Source: Agapetus fuscipes (Eukaryota; Arthropoda; Insecta; Trichoptera; Glossosomatidae). Taken from it: a stretch of 64,000 bases of DNA. Below are positions 44,473 through 55,659 of the stretch, one piece after another. A model generated the notes under the pieces. The model ran no database searches and was not told where the DNA came from. It was given only the letters and a program-made list of their open reading frames with translations. The number at the start of each line of letters is the position of its first letter. Positions within the stretch are counted from its first letter, which is position 1. Location: assembly GCA_951799405.1 (NCBI GenBank), contig OX637332.1, positions 3,167,001 through 3,231,000 on the forward strand. The letters run 5' to 3'. A program made the position numbers and the translations under genes.

Positions 44473-45015
44473 GTATTCCTTGACTCTTACATGATAATAT
44501 ATCTTTGCAACTTAGAGTATAGATTATAGATGTCTCCTGTCTAATTCTTTGACTGAAAGGTTGGTATGAGACTGCTTCCTATAGTGTACAACATTTTTTC
44601 AAAAGCCACCCAGATTTCAAGGAAGGGCGGCAGGAGTTACAAGGTTTATATTCAATTGATGTTTGATTTTCTTTCGTAAATGGACATGCAGCATGTGCTT
44701 GCCAGTGGGTGTGCTTTGAGTATAAGCCTTCAATGTCAGTACATATTTGCAACTTAGATTAAATATATGGACGCATTTAGTTTATTTACCGAGGTAAAAA
44801 AATTGAAATGAGGCTGCCATCCATACTGTAAAAAAATTTAAACTTTACCAATGTCACCACTGTTTCAGGGAAGGCCGGCAAAAGTTGCAGGGTTCATTTG
44901 TGGTTTGGATTTTACATGCAGCATTTGTAAGCGCGAATTTACGCGTGTCTGCTTTCGGGCATGCATTTATTATGAATTTTAAATGCACATATATGTTTAC
45001 AACTTAGATTACAGG
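44473..45015 (+). repeat. Three B-tails in tandem
   Basis: 44473-44530 (mostly deleted, both ends present), 44545-44765, and 44800-45015. All are plus and diverged. Confidence 0.7.
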
Positions 45016-45054
45016 TTATTAAGTTTTTTTTAAGGATTATAGGTTGTGGGCTGG

Positions 45055-45330
45055 AATGCCGAGGCTGACAAAGATACACCATTGAGACTGAGATGCTGCA
45101 GCTCACAACAGGGATTTGATGCTTTTGTTAAACCGTTAGCATAGATTTTTCAGCCACAACGCATTCTTCGTCTCCACGCTGTCATCTGGTTCTATTTTCT
45201 TATTTGTTTATATTTTCTTATATGTTTTTTTTCGATCAACGTTCTTTTATTTTTTTATGACTGGTCACGTATTGCACCCTCCGCGTGACTGGGCTGGAAT
45301 AAAGGTTTATTGTTATTATTAAGGTTTAAC
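45055..45330 (+). mobile_element. LINE 3' end, CR1/Jockey-like
   Basis: CAACAGGGATTTGATGCTTT and TGGGCTGGAATAAAGGTTTA, with a polyadenylation signal and (TTATTG)n, resemble a LINE terminus. Only one copy is seen. Confidence 0.45.
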
Positions 45331-45644
45331 AATACCTGGAGATACAGGTTACAGAAATGTATGTACAAGTACGTCTAATAATTATTATAATAACTAACTT
45401 TTCAGATTGTGTCAAGATAATGATTTTAATTATCTACCAATCAAAATAACAATTAAATAAATTGTTTGAGTGAGCAAATAATCAAATTTGATTAAAGTCT
45501 TTATCTTCGTCTGTTATCTAAGTTTCAGAACTATTATTATTTAAGATAATACATAGATGACGATTGAAGGTTCGTATCCAATGCATGCCCACAAGCAGAC
45601 ACGCGTAAGAATAGGATATATATTTTCAACTAAGATTATATTAT
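45331..45644. other. Mostly unique sequence
   Basis: A B-tail scrap (ATGCATGCCCACAAGCAGAC) lies at 45581-45605. Confidence 0.4.
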
Positions 45645-45930
45645 GACCGCTCCGTAGTCTAGTGGTAACGCTTTGGACTCGTTAATGGAAGGTTGTGGGT
45701 TCGAATCCCGGAGCACAAGAAAATACTAATTATATTTTCAAATATCCTCTTTGGTGGGTTGAAAAAATCATATACCTGTACCAAAGACCGGTCACCAAAG
45801 ATCCATCTAGTTTTACAGCAACTAGGTTTTTCTTGAGTATTACAGTTTTTAAAGCGACGACCAAGCTAGCAGAGGGCTCTCTAGGTGTGATTCACACAAA
45901 AACAGTGCTGATCAAATAAATCATCATGAT
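45645..45930 (+). mobile_element. SINE-1, full tRNA-like unit
   Basis: GACCGCTCCGTAGTCTAGTGG, B box GGTTCGAATCC, 3' end CAAATAAATCATCATG. Confidence 0.85.
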
Positions 45931-45959
45931 ATTATTATAGATATTGCCAAGAATGGCGA

Positions 45960-46063
45960 AAAATCATTAATCATCAAACTCTGCGGCACTCACTACAACA
46001 AGTGCCATAGACCCCTAGAGTCTCTAGAATCTAGGGAGTCTCCCGCACAGGGTTTCTTAAAAA
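45960..46063 (+). mobile_element. LINE-G 3' end fragment
   Basis: ACTCTGCGGCACTCACTAC and GGGAGTCTCCCGCACAGGGT, then poly-A. Confidence 0.75.
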
Positions 46064-46263
46064 AAAAGCAGAGAAAGCTTATGTACTTCGGTCACATTTT
46101 GAGAAATGAGAAGTACCGTCTCCTTCATTTTATCATTCAGGGTAAGATTGAGGGTAGAAGATCTCAGGGACGCCGAAGGATATCGTGGCTGAAAAACCTG
46201 CGACAGTGGTTCGGCAGAAGCACCAAGTCCCTGTTTCGAGCCGCAGCATCTAAACTCAAAATA
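46064..46263 (+). mobile_element. LINE-F C-terminus, split by the composite SINE
   Basis: Sense codons: FGHILRNEKYRLLHFIIQGK, IEGRRSQGRRRISWLKNLRQ, WFGRSTKSLFRAAASKLKIA. It continues after the SINE at 46679-46710 (AAGTGGCACAAAAAG), as the related copy 53395-53630 shows. Confidence 0.85.
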
Positions 46264-46274
46264 GCCATAATAAT

Positions 46275-46667
46275 AATAATATTAGGATGATTTATTTGGT
46301 GAGCGCTGTTTTTGTGTGTATCACACCTCAAGAGCCCTCTGCAAGCTTGGTCGTCGCTGTAGAAAGCGCCAATTCTCAACAAGACCCAGTTGTTGTAAGG
46401 TTGGATGGACCTTTCAGTGACCGGTCTTTGGTAAAGGCTTAAGAATTTTTCAACTCAGCGAAGAGCACATTCGAAACATAAATGGTATATTTTTTGTGCT
46501 CCGCCGGGATCCGAATCCACAACCTTCCATTTACGAGTCCGAAGTGTTGCCATTGGACTGCGGACCGGTCCAAGATGCCAACGACACGCGGTGTACCTGA
46601 GCGGTAACCCATCCAAGTACCATCCGCGCCCAATGTTGCTTAAAACTTCGGTGGTCTATGGGAACCG
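46275..46667 (-). mobile_element. Composite 5S-tRNA SINE (long SINE-1)
   Basis: Read on the minus strand, the 5' 90 nt or so match 5S rRNA from about its nucleotide 30 to its 3' end, including GGTACTTGGATGGGTTACCG and CACCGCGTGTCGTTGGC. A short link (ATCTT) leads to GGACCGGTCC and the tRNA-like SINE-1 with its body and 3' end. Duplications GCCATAATAAT (46264-46274) and GCCATGATGAT (46668-46678) flank the whole unit, so both halves moved together. Confidence 0.82.
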
Positions 46668-46710
46668 GCCATGATGATATAAGTGGCACAAAAAGAACAT
46701 AGAAGAATGA

Positions 46711-47193
46711 ATCGCTTAACAACACCTTTCAAGTGATAAGGCACCACAGGAAAACACTCATCATTATATTGCGCATATAATACGTACAATAAATTATACT
46801 ATTAATGCAGCTTAGATTAGATTAGATTCAGACGTGCTAAAAGATTGTTTGATTAGCAAATATATTTATGCGTTCGCTAACTCACCAGATAGCATCTTCT
46901 TAGCCGGATGATGGTACAATAATATCTATTGTTAAGTGTTTTATTTGTTTTCGTACAATTTCGTCAGTTCGAAATTCGGATTAAAAAAAATGAGGCGTTA
47001 CTCCATCGAAGGCTAATCTTTTGGCGGATTCTTTCCTCTGTATTTTGTAATGTTTTTTTTTTTACTGCCAGAGAATAAAACAAACGAGTAGTTAATTTTA
47101 TTGATACAAGTGGAAGTTTGAAATCATTTGTCTTTACTTTCGGGGGCCGTTGGTTTCAAAGAGAAGGCCGAACTCTGAAGCAATACCGTTTTT
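46711..47193. other. Mostly unique sequence
   Basis: A B-tail 3' end (GCAGCTTAGATTAGATTAG) lies at 46805-46828. Nothing else is recognised. Confidence 0.4.
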
Positions 47194-47720
47194 TTTTAAG
47201 AAAGCCTATGCGGGAGACTCCTCAGATTCGAGAGACTCTACGGGTCTATGACACTTGTTATAGTGCCGCAGAGGTGTTGGTGATGTGGCAGTTGTCTATG
47301 TCCTGTTGCAGGGCCGTTAGATGCGCAGTGCTGTGGTGTGTGTGTGGCGTTGCTTTGTTTTGAGACACTGAGAGGAAATGGCGATTGATATTGGTTTTGA
47401 AAAGGGCAAGGTTAAATTGGGATGGAAACACAGATACCGGTAACTCATTCCATAAGCGGGCAGTTTGGCAAAGGAATGAGTTGTGAAAACACCAAGTTCT
47501 CATAGTTTTAATGTCGACTGCAAATGGTTGAACGTGAGCCGTTCTACGAGTTGCCCTTGTTGTGACGAGAGGAGGGGGTATAACTGAGGATATTTTATCA
47601 GAGCAGACGCCATTGTAGTACCTATAGAAGAGACTGATCATTCCAACTTTCCTTCTGTGCTCAAGGGAATGTAGGTTGGCTGTGAGAATGTTTGGAAGTT
47701 GAGCGTGCAAATACTGATGA
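47194..47720 (-). mobile_element. LINE-G polyprotein C-terminus
   Basis: A minus-strand open frame of about 150 codons: LHSLEHRRKVGMISLFYRYY, RTWCFHNSFLCQTARLWNEL, VFPSQFNLALFKTNINRHFL. The poly-A tail is at 47194. It is collinear with the LINE-G copy at 21700-22391 but a different, diverged copy. Confidence 0.85.
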
Positions 47721-47892
47721 TAAATGGAAGCTGAACAATTACGGTTCCATCATTTTGAAAAATTATGCACCATCATCAAGATTACTGCTTTAGCACATAA
47801 TATTTTCGCCGATCTTTGATAGAAGTGAAGATCGGTGTTATGGCAAATCAAGTCAAGTCAAGTAGCTGATCTTTCTAGCGTATTTGAAATAT

Positions 47893-48150
47893 ACTATAAT
47901 CTAATCTAATCTAAGTTGCAAAGATATGTTACAATGGAGATTCACATTGCACGCATTTTCACAAGCAGACACGTACAAGTTCGCGCTTGCACATGTCGCA
48001 TGTGAAACTACAACACAAAAAGCAAATCTCAAATGGACATACACCCTGCAACTCTTGCCGTCCTTCCCTGAAACAGGGGTGACATTGGCAAAGTGAACCA
48101 TTTTGTACAGCATGGGTGGTCAGCCTCATACCAACCTATAAGTCAAGGAA
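47893..48150 (-). repeat. B-tail copy, full length
   Basis: (CTAAT)n to ATAAGTCAAGGAA. Confidence 0.85.
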
Positions 48151-48999
48151 TTAAGGGATGATATTAATATATGTTTCTGGCCAGGCAGACTAGGTTGGTG
48201 AATTGCATTCCTCATCACAAATCTAATTTTTTAAAATAAGAATAAAAAGTAATAATAAATAAATAAATGTCGTATCATTTAAAATCAAGTTTTTTTAATA
48301 CTGCTGCAAATAAACTCAATGTATTAATTGAAAGACGTTTTTAATTGATTTGAATTAAAAAGTCAAGTAGGTAAAAATATTGTATTGTAGTATCGTAATT
48401 TTTTTATATGATTTCCATTAAATTGAATTATTTTAAAATCCTCATTATTACAGTTTAAATATATTTAATTCATTTTTAGTAACAAACTATAACTAACTAC
48501 TTTCAGTTGCATTAAAAAATAATGGTGCGTTCACAAACGGAGGTGAGATACACGAAGAGCAAGACAAGATAAAAGTCAAAGCCGACAGTTGAAAATACCG
48601 ACAGTTTAAATAGCGACAATTCAAGAATACCAGCAGCTGTCGGAAATATCCGCAGTCGAGATAACAAAATGTAAAAGTGAATATATTCTCCAAGTAGGCG
48701 ATTGTGCGAATTCATGATTAAAGAATCGGAAACTAAAATGACCAATTGCATAATTCGACAGTTAAGTAGCGACAAAGATAATTCTTTGCCGTTAATTTGA
48801 TGCAATAAAACTTTATTATCGTCTTGTTGCGTAAGCCTTACCTTGATTGTTTTATGATGTCCATATTTTCCATGAAAAAGAAATCTGTTGGATTTTAAAT
48901 TGTATGGAAATAGATCAGAATCATACTTACAATTATTATAAAAATTCCACTTGAGAAGTACGGTTAGAAAAACTCTGAGATGGAATTTTAAGTAGATTT
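48151..48999. other. No recognised feature
   Basis: AT-rich. 48530-48670 has a local periodic pattern (CGACAGTTGAAAATACCGAC, CGACAGTTTAAATAGCGACA) but no gene. Confidence 0.4.
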
Positions 49000-49120
49000 T
49001 GTAGGGTTTGTGTACTATTGATAATGACCTGAATATCGAAGGTCGAAAGTGCTCGAGATATAAAATATTATTGTGAAAATTAAACTACGTTAAAGAAAAA
49101 ATAATTTTATTTAGGAATTT
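49000..49120. repeat. MITE-O half copy
   Basis: AAGGTCGAAAGTGCTCGAG and AAACTACGTTAAAG match the right arm of 60437-60621. Confidence 0.65.
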
Positions 49121-49129
49121 TAAGTATTT

Positions 49130-49558
49130 AATTTATCTAAGTTGCAAAGATACATTGACATTTATGGCTCATATTTAAAGCACGCTCACAAGCAGGCACG
49201 ACGTGTTAGTTTGTGCTTGAAATTCTGAATGTGTACTCACAAAATAAACCAAACTTCAAAAGGACATGAAGCTTGCAACTTCTAACGGCTTTTCCTGAAC
49301 TCAGGTTTTCATTATCAAAAGTCATTGAGTTTCCTTGGTAGGTATGAAGCTGACCACCCATACTGAAAAAGTGGTTCACATTGCAAATGTCACCCCTGTT
49401 TCAGGGAAGGTCAGCAAGAGTTGCAGGGCTCGTGTTCATATGAGATTGATTTTTTGTGTTGTAGGTCCACATGCGGTATCTGTGAGCGCGAACTTATACG
49501 CGCCTGCTTATGCATTTAATATGAATCTTGAATGTAATACTTCTTTGTAACTTGGTCC
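49130..49558. repeat. B-tail inverted pair
   Basis: A minus copy 49130-49325 (diverged, 5' truncated) and a plus copy 49330-49558 (TTCCTTGGTAGGTATG to TTTGTAACTTGG) meet head to head. Confidence 0.75.
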
Positions 49559-49860
49559 GGTCGATAGCTCAGCTTGCATTCCATGCCGTGAGCCCAGGGT
49601 CGAATCCCACCGAGGGTGTCAGAAATGATTTCCCGTTTCGGTGTTTATTTCAAACCCCAAAATAAAATACCGGCAAGGCTTACTCAGCCTTCACAAGAAA
49701 TGAGTACCAGCCCCCTCGGGAGTTGGGAAACCCCCACTTCAACTGAAGTGGTTGGCGTAAGGCTGGCCCCCTTAGCTGTAAAAATAAATAGGTTCAACTC
49801 GCCACATGCGGGGATAACGCGGCAAGAAGTTACGCTATATGTGTAGCTGAGTTGCATTCA
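49559..49860 (+). mobile_element. SINE-2, near full length
   Basis: Head GTCCGGTCGATAGCTCAG (with an 11-bp deletion in the A-box region), B box GGGTCGAATCC, body and 3' end TGTGTAGCTGAGTTGCATTC. Confidence 0.85.
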
Positions 49861-49861
49861 A

Positions 49862-50170
49862 CTTAGATTATATAGGTATGTATGTTCCTTGACTTATAGG
49901 TTAGTATGCGGCTGACCACGCATGCTGTAAAAATGGTTCACTTTGCCAATGTCATCCATGTTACAGAGAAGGACGGCAAGAGTTGCAGGGTGTATGACTG
50001 TCCATTTGAGATTTGGTTTTTATGTTGTAGGTTCACATGAGGCATCTGCAAGCGCGATCTTGTACGTGTCTAGTTGTGGGAATGCATGTAATGTGAATCT
50101 CCAATGTAACATATCTTTCCACTTTAGATTAGATAAAGGTCAGTCTCATATCAACCTATTAGTCAATGAA
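49862..50170 (+). repeat. B-tail, full length, plus scraps
   Basis: A tail remnant at 49862-49875 is followed by TTCCTTGACTTATAGGTTAG to TTTAGATTAGAT (50135). A reverse head scrap (GGTCAGTCTCATATCAACC) follows at 50138. Confidence 0.8.
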
Positions 50171-50749
50171 GGAATTAATGAATAGGAAAACGAATGGGTA
50201 AAATAATTATAATTACGAGCTGAAAAATGACGAGAAAGTATGGATTAAAGTAATAAGTTGAGATTTAGATCTGCGTTGTTTTGTTTTGTCTGACAGATGT
50301 GTCAAAAATATCATAAAGATAACAGGAACGTAGATTTTAGTTGTAACTCTGTAGGTGGGTTCTGACCCCAATGCCGTTCCAATGGTACACACATAATGGC
50401 TCTCATTAAGTTTGTTTACACAATACATTTGCATATAATTATTATCAACAATGCTCGCGGCAATTTGTTTACAATAATTATCATGATACTACTATTTGCA
50501 TAGTTTTTGTGGCAACTTTTGACAGCTGATGTGGTCAAATGACGTCTGCGAATCAATCATTACAATGCCGGTAAAAATCAAAAATTGCTCTGCCTCGAGG
50601 TGGATGTATAGCGGTGTACCTGTATACTTTCAGTTTTTGTTAGTAGTCCGCATAAAACAGAGATAAATATATGGAAATAATGAGAAAGTTATTTCCTATT
50701 TTTCCATACATTTATTTCATTTTCGAAAAAAAACTATACTACCGTCTGT
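50171..50749. other. No recognised feature
   Basis: Unique sequence. Confidence 0.35.
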
Positions 50750-51290
50750 GTCTTCTTCTTACTCAGCCTTTCTCGGTCCACTCCTGGGCGTAGGCCTCCT
50801 ACAATCCTCTCCATTTTTGTCTAGCGACTGCTGAGTTCAGCCATCGTCAGCCTGCAGTTCCCTTGATGTCGTCCAGCCACCTCAGTTGAGGTCTCCCCAC
50901 TCCACGCTTTGACATTCTGGGCCCCCACTTGACGATCCTTTTCGGCCACCTGTCATGGTCTTGCCTTGCGATGTGACCAGCCCAGCGCCACTTTAAGCAG
51001 GCCACTCGCTGTATGACATCGGTGGCACCAGTGTGTATACGGATGTCCTGGTTTGGATCCCTGTATCTGACGCTCATTCCCAGCGTCCTCCTTTCAATGG
51101 CTCTTTGTCACGTCTGTTGAGCCCTTTTGTTTTCACGCCATATATGGATACTGGAAGCACGGATGACTCAAAGACCCTGCGTTTCAGGTTAACAGGCATT
51201 TTGGTGTTGTTGACGATGTAGCCTAGATTTCCGAAAGCTGCCCATGGCAGTGCTATCCTTTTCGTGATTTTGGTTGCTTGATTTTTTTTA
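50750..51290 (-). mobile_element. LINE-E polyprotein C-terminus
   Basis: Minus-strand peptides, joined across a frameshift near 51075: LPWAAFGNLGYIVNNTKMPV, VLPVSIYGVKT, then CLKWRWAGHIARQDHDRWPK, KRGVGRPQLRWLDDIKGTAG. It is the same architectural class as LINE-D but a distinct family. It ends GAAAGGCTGAGTAAGAAGAA. Confidence 0.85.
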
Positions 51291-51775
51291 CCCCGTTTTA
51301 TATTTTGTCCAAGATAAATATAGTAGTCTACGATGACGTCATTGGTTATAAGTATATTATAAATGTACGACTTATAAATAAACAGTATTGCATGGCCCAC
51401 ATTTCGAGTCCAGATTTTTTTCATATCTTTATCTAAAGTGCCAAAGGAAGTTTGATTTGCATACGTCCTCGGATCTTTCTTTTAGCAAGCTCACACGATC
51501 AAAAAAATGACTGGCCTCGATCTAATATCTGTATAATTAGCATTAAATCACTCCGGTGCAGTGTACAATTTTATTATAATGCCGAACGAATCGGTGGACT
51601 AAAAAGCGCAGGTGTTGGGTGTGTTTAATGTGCCTACAATATAGTATAAATTTTTAAGAAATATTCTAAAACTTACAACTACTAAAATCACATTTAAATT
51701 GGGAAAATTATGTCATTACTTAGTCGGGTTGCTAGGAACTAATTGTTATTCGTTAGGTGGTTGCTTTGGACCCAA
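51291..51775. other. No recognised feature
   Basis: Unique sequence. Confidence 0.35.
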
Positions 51776-52015
51776 ATCTAATCTAATCTAAGCTGCAAAG
51801 ATATATATCATTGAAGATTTATATTACATGCATTCCCACAAGCAGACATGTATAATTTCGCGCTAACACATGCCGCATGTGGACCTACAATATAAAAACC
51901 CAATCTCAAATGAACATAAGCCCTGCAACTCTTGCCGTCCTTCCCTGAAACAGGGGTGCCATTTTTTATAGTATGGGTGGTCAGCCGCATACCAACCTAT
52001 CAGTCAAGGAACCAC
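51776..52015 (-). repeat. B-tail, small internal deletion
   Basis: (AATCT)n to CAGTCAAGGAACC; 15 bp lost at GGGGTGCCATTTT. Confidence 0.8.
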
Positions 52016-52049
52016 AAGGACCACGTCGAGCTATCCTTTTTTTTAAACG

Positions 52050-52200
52050 GTTTATTCCTTCTGGTCGATAGCTCAGTTGGTACAGTGCTTTCATTCCATG
52101 CCGAGAGCTCGGGTTTGAATCTCACCAAAGGTGTCGGAGATGATTTCCCGTTTATGTGTTTTTCAAATTTAAAACCCAAATTAAAGTACCGGCAAGGTAA
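52050..52200 (+). mobile_element. SINE-2 5' half
   Basis: GGTCGATAGCTCAGTTGGTA, B box GGTTTGAATCTC, body to TACCGGCAAGGTAAG. Confidence 0.8.
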
Positions 52201-52364
52201 GCTCGAACGATATTGAAGGAATGATGATTTTAAATAGTTCACAATGTCCATTCTGAATTGGTATTACTTTTCACAACTTTTTTTGCACGTGTATCATCTT
52301 TATTTTTAATCAATAATTGCAAATTTTATTGATTGTAGAGGCATTAACTTTGTAATCGTTCATC

Positions 52365-52577
52365 ATTAAGGATAAAAGAAAAACAGCTTTGTTTTCGATT
52401 ACGTGAGTATATATATTTTTATACCACAACCGGTTTCGCAAACATCCGTTTGCATCGTTAGGTGATATTAATTGAACCACCTGACGTTGCAAATGGATGT
52501 TTGCGAAACCGGTTGTGGTATAAAAATATATATACTCACGTAATCGAAAACAAAGCTGTTTTTCTTTTATCCTTAAT
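52365..52577. mobile_element. Near-perfect palindromic MITE (MITE-Q)
   Basis: Arms of about 100 bp (52365-52467 and 52475-52577) differ at only a few bases. They start ATTAAGGATAAAAG and contain CCACAACCGGTTTCGC. Short open frames on both strands encode the same peptide because of the symmetry; they are not genes. Confidence 0.9.
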
Positions 52578-52969
52578 AATTGCAAAACTTAGTGGTCTTT
52601 TCAACTGTCAATCTAACCATACCTGTTTTTTCCCAAAAAAAAATCATTTAAATGTAATTTTTATCAATCTAACATAATACATCAGAAGAAGTTGGTTCTC
52701 TCTGGTGTAGGAGCTGATAGATTACAATATCTTTTTTTGATTGCCTTTAGCTCGTGGTCCATTGTGCGTCAGGTTCACACGTTGGTCACGAGAACTCCAA
52801 GGGCAATAATAATCATGGCAATTTGGTCGATCCACCACACGAAGCAAGTCGTGGAGTCGAAGGCGTACATGATACTCGCTGGTTCGAGTACCTACCTACA
52901 TGCCATCCCCTTGGTGCTTGTTTGTCGTATAGACAGTTCCACAATAGACAGTTACAGCATCCTTGTCCC
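52578..52969. other. Mostly unique sequence
   Basis: A MITE-I terminus scrap (CCTTGGTGCTTGTTTGTCG) lies near 52908. Confidence 0.4.
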
Positions 52970-53210
52970 GTACCCTGAGTACGAGTTGCATGCTTAGCAA
53001 AACTTGGGTAAAGTAAAAGTTTACGAAAATATTTAAACTTCTAACTAAACTAAACGTTGGAAAACTGTTTAAAGTTGCGTGTTGGAAAGTATTTAAACGT
53101 ATGCTAAACATGCAACTCGTACTCGGGGTACTGAAACCGAAATTTAAATATTTCCGTAAACTTTTGCTTTACTCAAGTTTTGCTAAATATGCAACTCGAA
53201 CCCGAGTACA
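52970..53210. repeat. MITE-L, three-armed copy
   Basis: GTACCCTGAGTACGAGTTGC at 52970, its complement at 53111-53131, and a third arm ending TGCAACTCGAACCCGAGTAC at 53210. Related to 9400-9632, with an extra arm by duplication. Confidence 0.8.
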
Positions 53211-53394
53211 GAGCAGATTCCATTTTTTAAACCCTAGCTTTTCAAAGACGTTAAAGCCACTAACTCTTGCAGGGGGATCATTGATCATCTATTCTGTTTC
53301 TCATCGGCTCTACGCTGTTCTATATATCGTCTCGTTAGGCCTTACTGCTTGTTTTTCGGTTGTTTTTCGTACCTATGACCTTCTTCTTCTTCTT

Positions 53395-53630
53395 TTTGTG
53401 CCACTTCTATCGAAGATCGGCGATCATCATGGCTATTTTGACTTTAGATGCTGCGGCTGCTTGAAACAGGGACATGGTGCTTCTGCCGAATCACTGTCGC
53501 AGGTATTTCAGCCACGATGCCCTTTGGCGTCCCTCAGCACTTCTCCCCTCAATCTTACCCTGTATGATAAGATTAAGGAGACGGTACTTCTCATTTCTCA
53601 TTATAGAAAAGAAATAGAAAATAATATCTA
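53395..53630 (-). mobile_element. LINE-F C-terminus
   Basis: Minus-strand codons NEKYRLLNLIIQGKIEGRSA then SWLKYLRQ, and in another frame codons matching the FRAAASK end. It includes the intact sequence across the site where the composite SINE inserted at 46264-46678. Confidence 0.8.
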
Positions 53631-53900
53631 CATGTGCCTGAACTAGGAAAACCCTGTGTTTCAGGCGTGGAGAACTTCTACACAATATTATGTACCTAAA
53701 CAATTATTTCTACATGTATTCATATTTTTATACTATTATCTTAAATCCTGGTTCTAATACGAATAGACTTAGTAACTCAAAAAAAATAAAAAAAAATTAA
53801 AGCAAAATAAACAAAAGTAAAATAGAAATATAAATTTACTCTACTACAATTAAGAGCTTCTCTGTATCTTCGTAGGTCATATCTTGTAGAGTGTATTGGA
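53631..53900 (-). repeat. Repeat H, inverted copy
   Basis: Reverse complement of 43839-44110 over about 270 bp, from GTGTTTCAGGCGTGGAG to ATCTTGTAGAGTGTATT. Confidence 0.75.
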
Positions 53901-53904
53901 GAGT

Positions 53905-54060
53905 TAATTTACAATTTGTGAAATTCAGGGGATATATGTCCAACAGTGCATTAAGCCTATTGTAAAGGAATGGCCCCAAGAACACATAGAATTTTTTTGT
54001 GAAGGCATGTCTTATAGCTAGCTTATATTATGTGACCGAAGTACACTTTTCTGCTTAATG
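53905..54060. repeat. Possible LINE terminus scrap
   Basis: GGATATATGTCCAACAGTGC resembles the LINE-D/E 3' end word. The rest is unclear. Confidence 0.3.
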
Positions 54061-54079
54061 GTAGCCAGGAGCTCTATGA

Positions 54080-54545
54080 CCATCCTATGACCAGCAGAGA
54101 TAATTTCACAAGAGCAATGTTTGTATGTGTACTTGACGAATGTGTCTTAATAAAAAATTGAAATTGCTTTTTAAAATATTTAAAACCACTCTCACATTAT
54201 CGTGTTTTATGTTTTTGTTCTTAGTTCAGATCGTGTAGAATGTGATTCTTATGACAATTTCATTGAAACCTCATCTTTGAATCTAATCTAATCTAAGTTG
54301 CAAAGATATGTAACACTGGGGATTCATATTATATGCATTGTCACAAGCAGACACGTATAGGTTCGCGCTTGCACATGTCGCATGTAAACCTACAACATAA
54401 AACCCCAAATCTTAAATGAACATACACCCTGCAACTCTTATTGTTCTTCCCTGAAACAGAGGTGACAGGGGTGAGACAATGTCATTGGAAGGTCATCTTT
54501 CAATCAAATGGTAGATAGGCCAAACAAGCATTGGGGAGACGATGC
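54080..54545 (+). repeat. MITE-I split by a B-tail
   Basis: Left part to CATCTTTGAATC (54290) and right part from ACAATGTCATTGG (54475) to AAACAAGCATTGGGGAGAC. The two sides repeat about 30 bp at the junction. Confidence 0.75.
54291..54474 (-). repeat. B-tail, 5' truncated, inserted in MITE-I
   Basis: (TAATC)n to CTGAAACAGAGGTGACAGG. Confidence 0.8.
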
Positions 54546-54654
54546 GTGTATCAATAGGTGGATCGAAAAATTAGGCACATTATGATATTATTCTACTTTT
54601 TGTATCTCTTTTAGTGAAGATTAGTGATCACCATAGAATTTTGCCAACCATCAA

Positions 54655-54745
54655 ACAAAGAAAACTGATGTACCTACTTCAGTCACGTTATAGGGAATGA
54701 AAAATACCGCCTTCTCCATATTATCACACTAAGAAAGATTGAGAT
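54655..54745 (+). mobile_element. LINE-F-like scrap
   Basis: AGAAAACTGATGTACC and GGAATGAAAAATACCGCC match the FGHILRNEKYRL region in frame, with indels. Confidence 0.5.
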
Positions 54746-55599
54746 TCATACTTATTTATAGCCAGGTTTATATATTGGTGAATCGCATTCCTCTTTAAAA
54801 AAATATTTTTAAAAAACTTCACGTACCTACTCACCTTTCATTCGTTTACGCAGCGCCCGGGCAAATCACGTTCTGTCCGGTTGTACAATTTGCCTTCTGC
54901 ATTTGCATTGTTGTTTTTGATGTAGTACGGTGGCTTCCTAAACATCACGACCGCTCAGCAACATCGTGAATCGTAATAAGGTTCACAGCGATTCAAGGAC
55001 ACAAAAATATGTTTCAAGACTCATTAATATCTTCTCCATCTAGCAGACCTATACGAGTATCTCAATTCGATATACCTAGGCGTTCTTTCTCATTCAGAAG
55101 TATAGTATTGCATCATTGCTCTTCAATAATCTATATTCTATAATAATCTATCATTTAAATTCCATAATCCAGAGGTGCCCATACGGTCGATCGCCGAGGA
55201 TAGCTAAAATTTTCAGTGATCGACCTTAAAACTGTATCTTTTTTCAAAAGAAAAATGTATCGTACTCGTCTCACAAATGAACACCTGACAGCCTGCAGGC
55301 GTCTAGCTTTAACTGAGAATATCCCTAACTACGAACATTTTGTGGAGGACCACTAATATCACGCTTTGACATCAGCATCAAGATAATTTTTATTTTTATA
55401 TTGTACCAGTATTATCTTAATTTCTTTTTGTAATGTTAGAGATTAAAAATTTAATACAGATTTGAAATTTTGCATTATTATGAGTTATAATTGGTGGGAT
55501 ACACAGTTAAAATTTCGATCTCCTATTCATAAATTTTTGCTACGTTGATCTCAAAAAAAAGTATAATCCAAATAGTGATATCCTATAATCAAAGTTGCA
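54746..55599. other. No recognised feature
   Basis: Unique sequence, except for a B-tail scrap (ATAATCAAAGTTGCAAAGAT) at 55579-55600. Confidence 0.4.
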
Positions 55600-55604
55600 A
55601 AGAT

Positions 55605-55659
55605 ATCGCGACCTCAAAGGTATAACTGAATAAGTGCTACCAATTGAGCTATCGACCTA
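55605..55659 (-). repeat. SINE-2 head scrap
   Basis: ACCAATTGAGCTATCGACC is the reverse A-box end. Confidence 0.5.

Noticed and set aside
46575..46667. Functional 5S rRNA gene
   Set aside because: It lacks the first 30 nt or so, has substitutions, and is fused to a SINE inside one target duplication.
52310..52677. Two small genes sharing one peptide on opposite strands
   Set aside because: The shared peptide arises from the palindrome of MITE-Q.
53101..53646. 181-codon open frame on the plus strand
   Set aside because: It crosses MITE-L, an unclassified stretch and antisense LINE-F, so it is a chance fusion of repeats.
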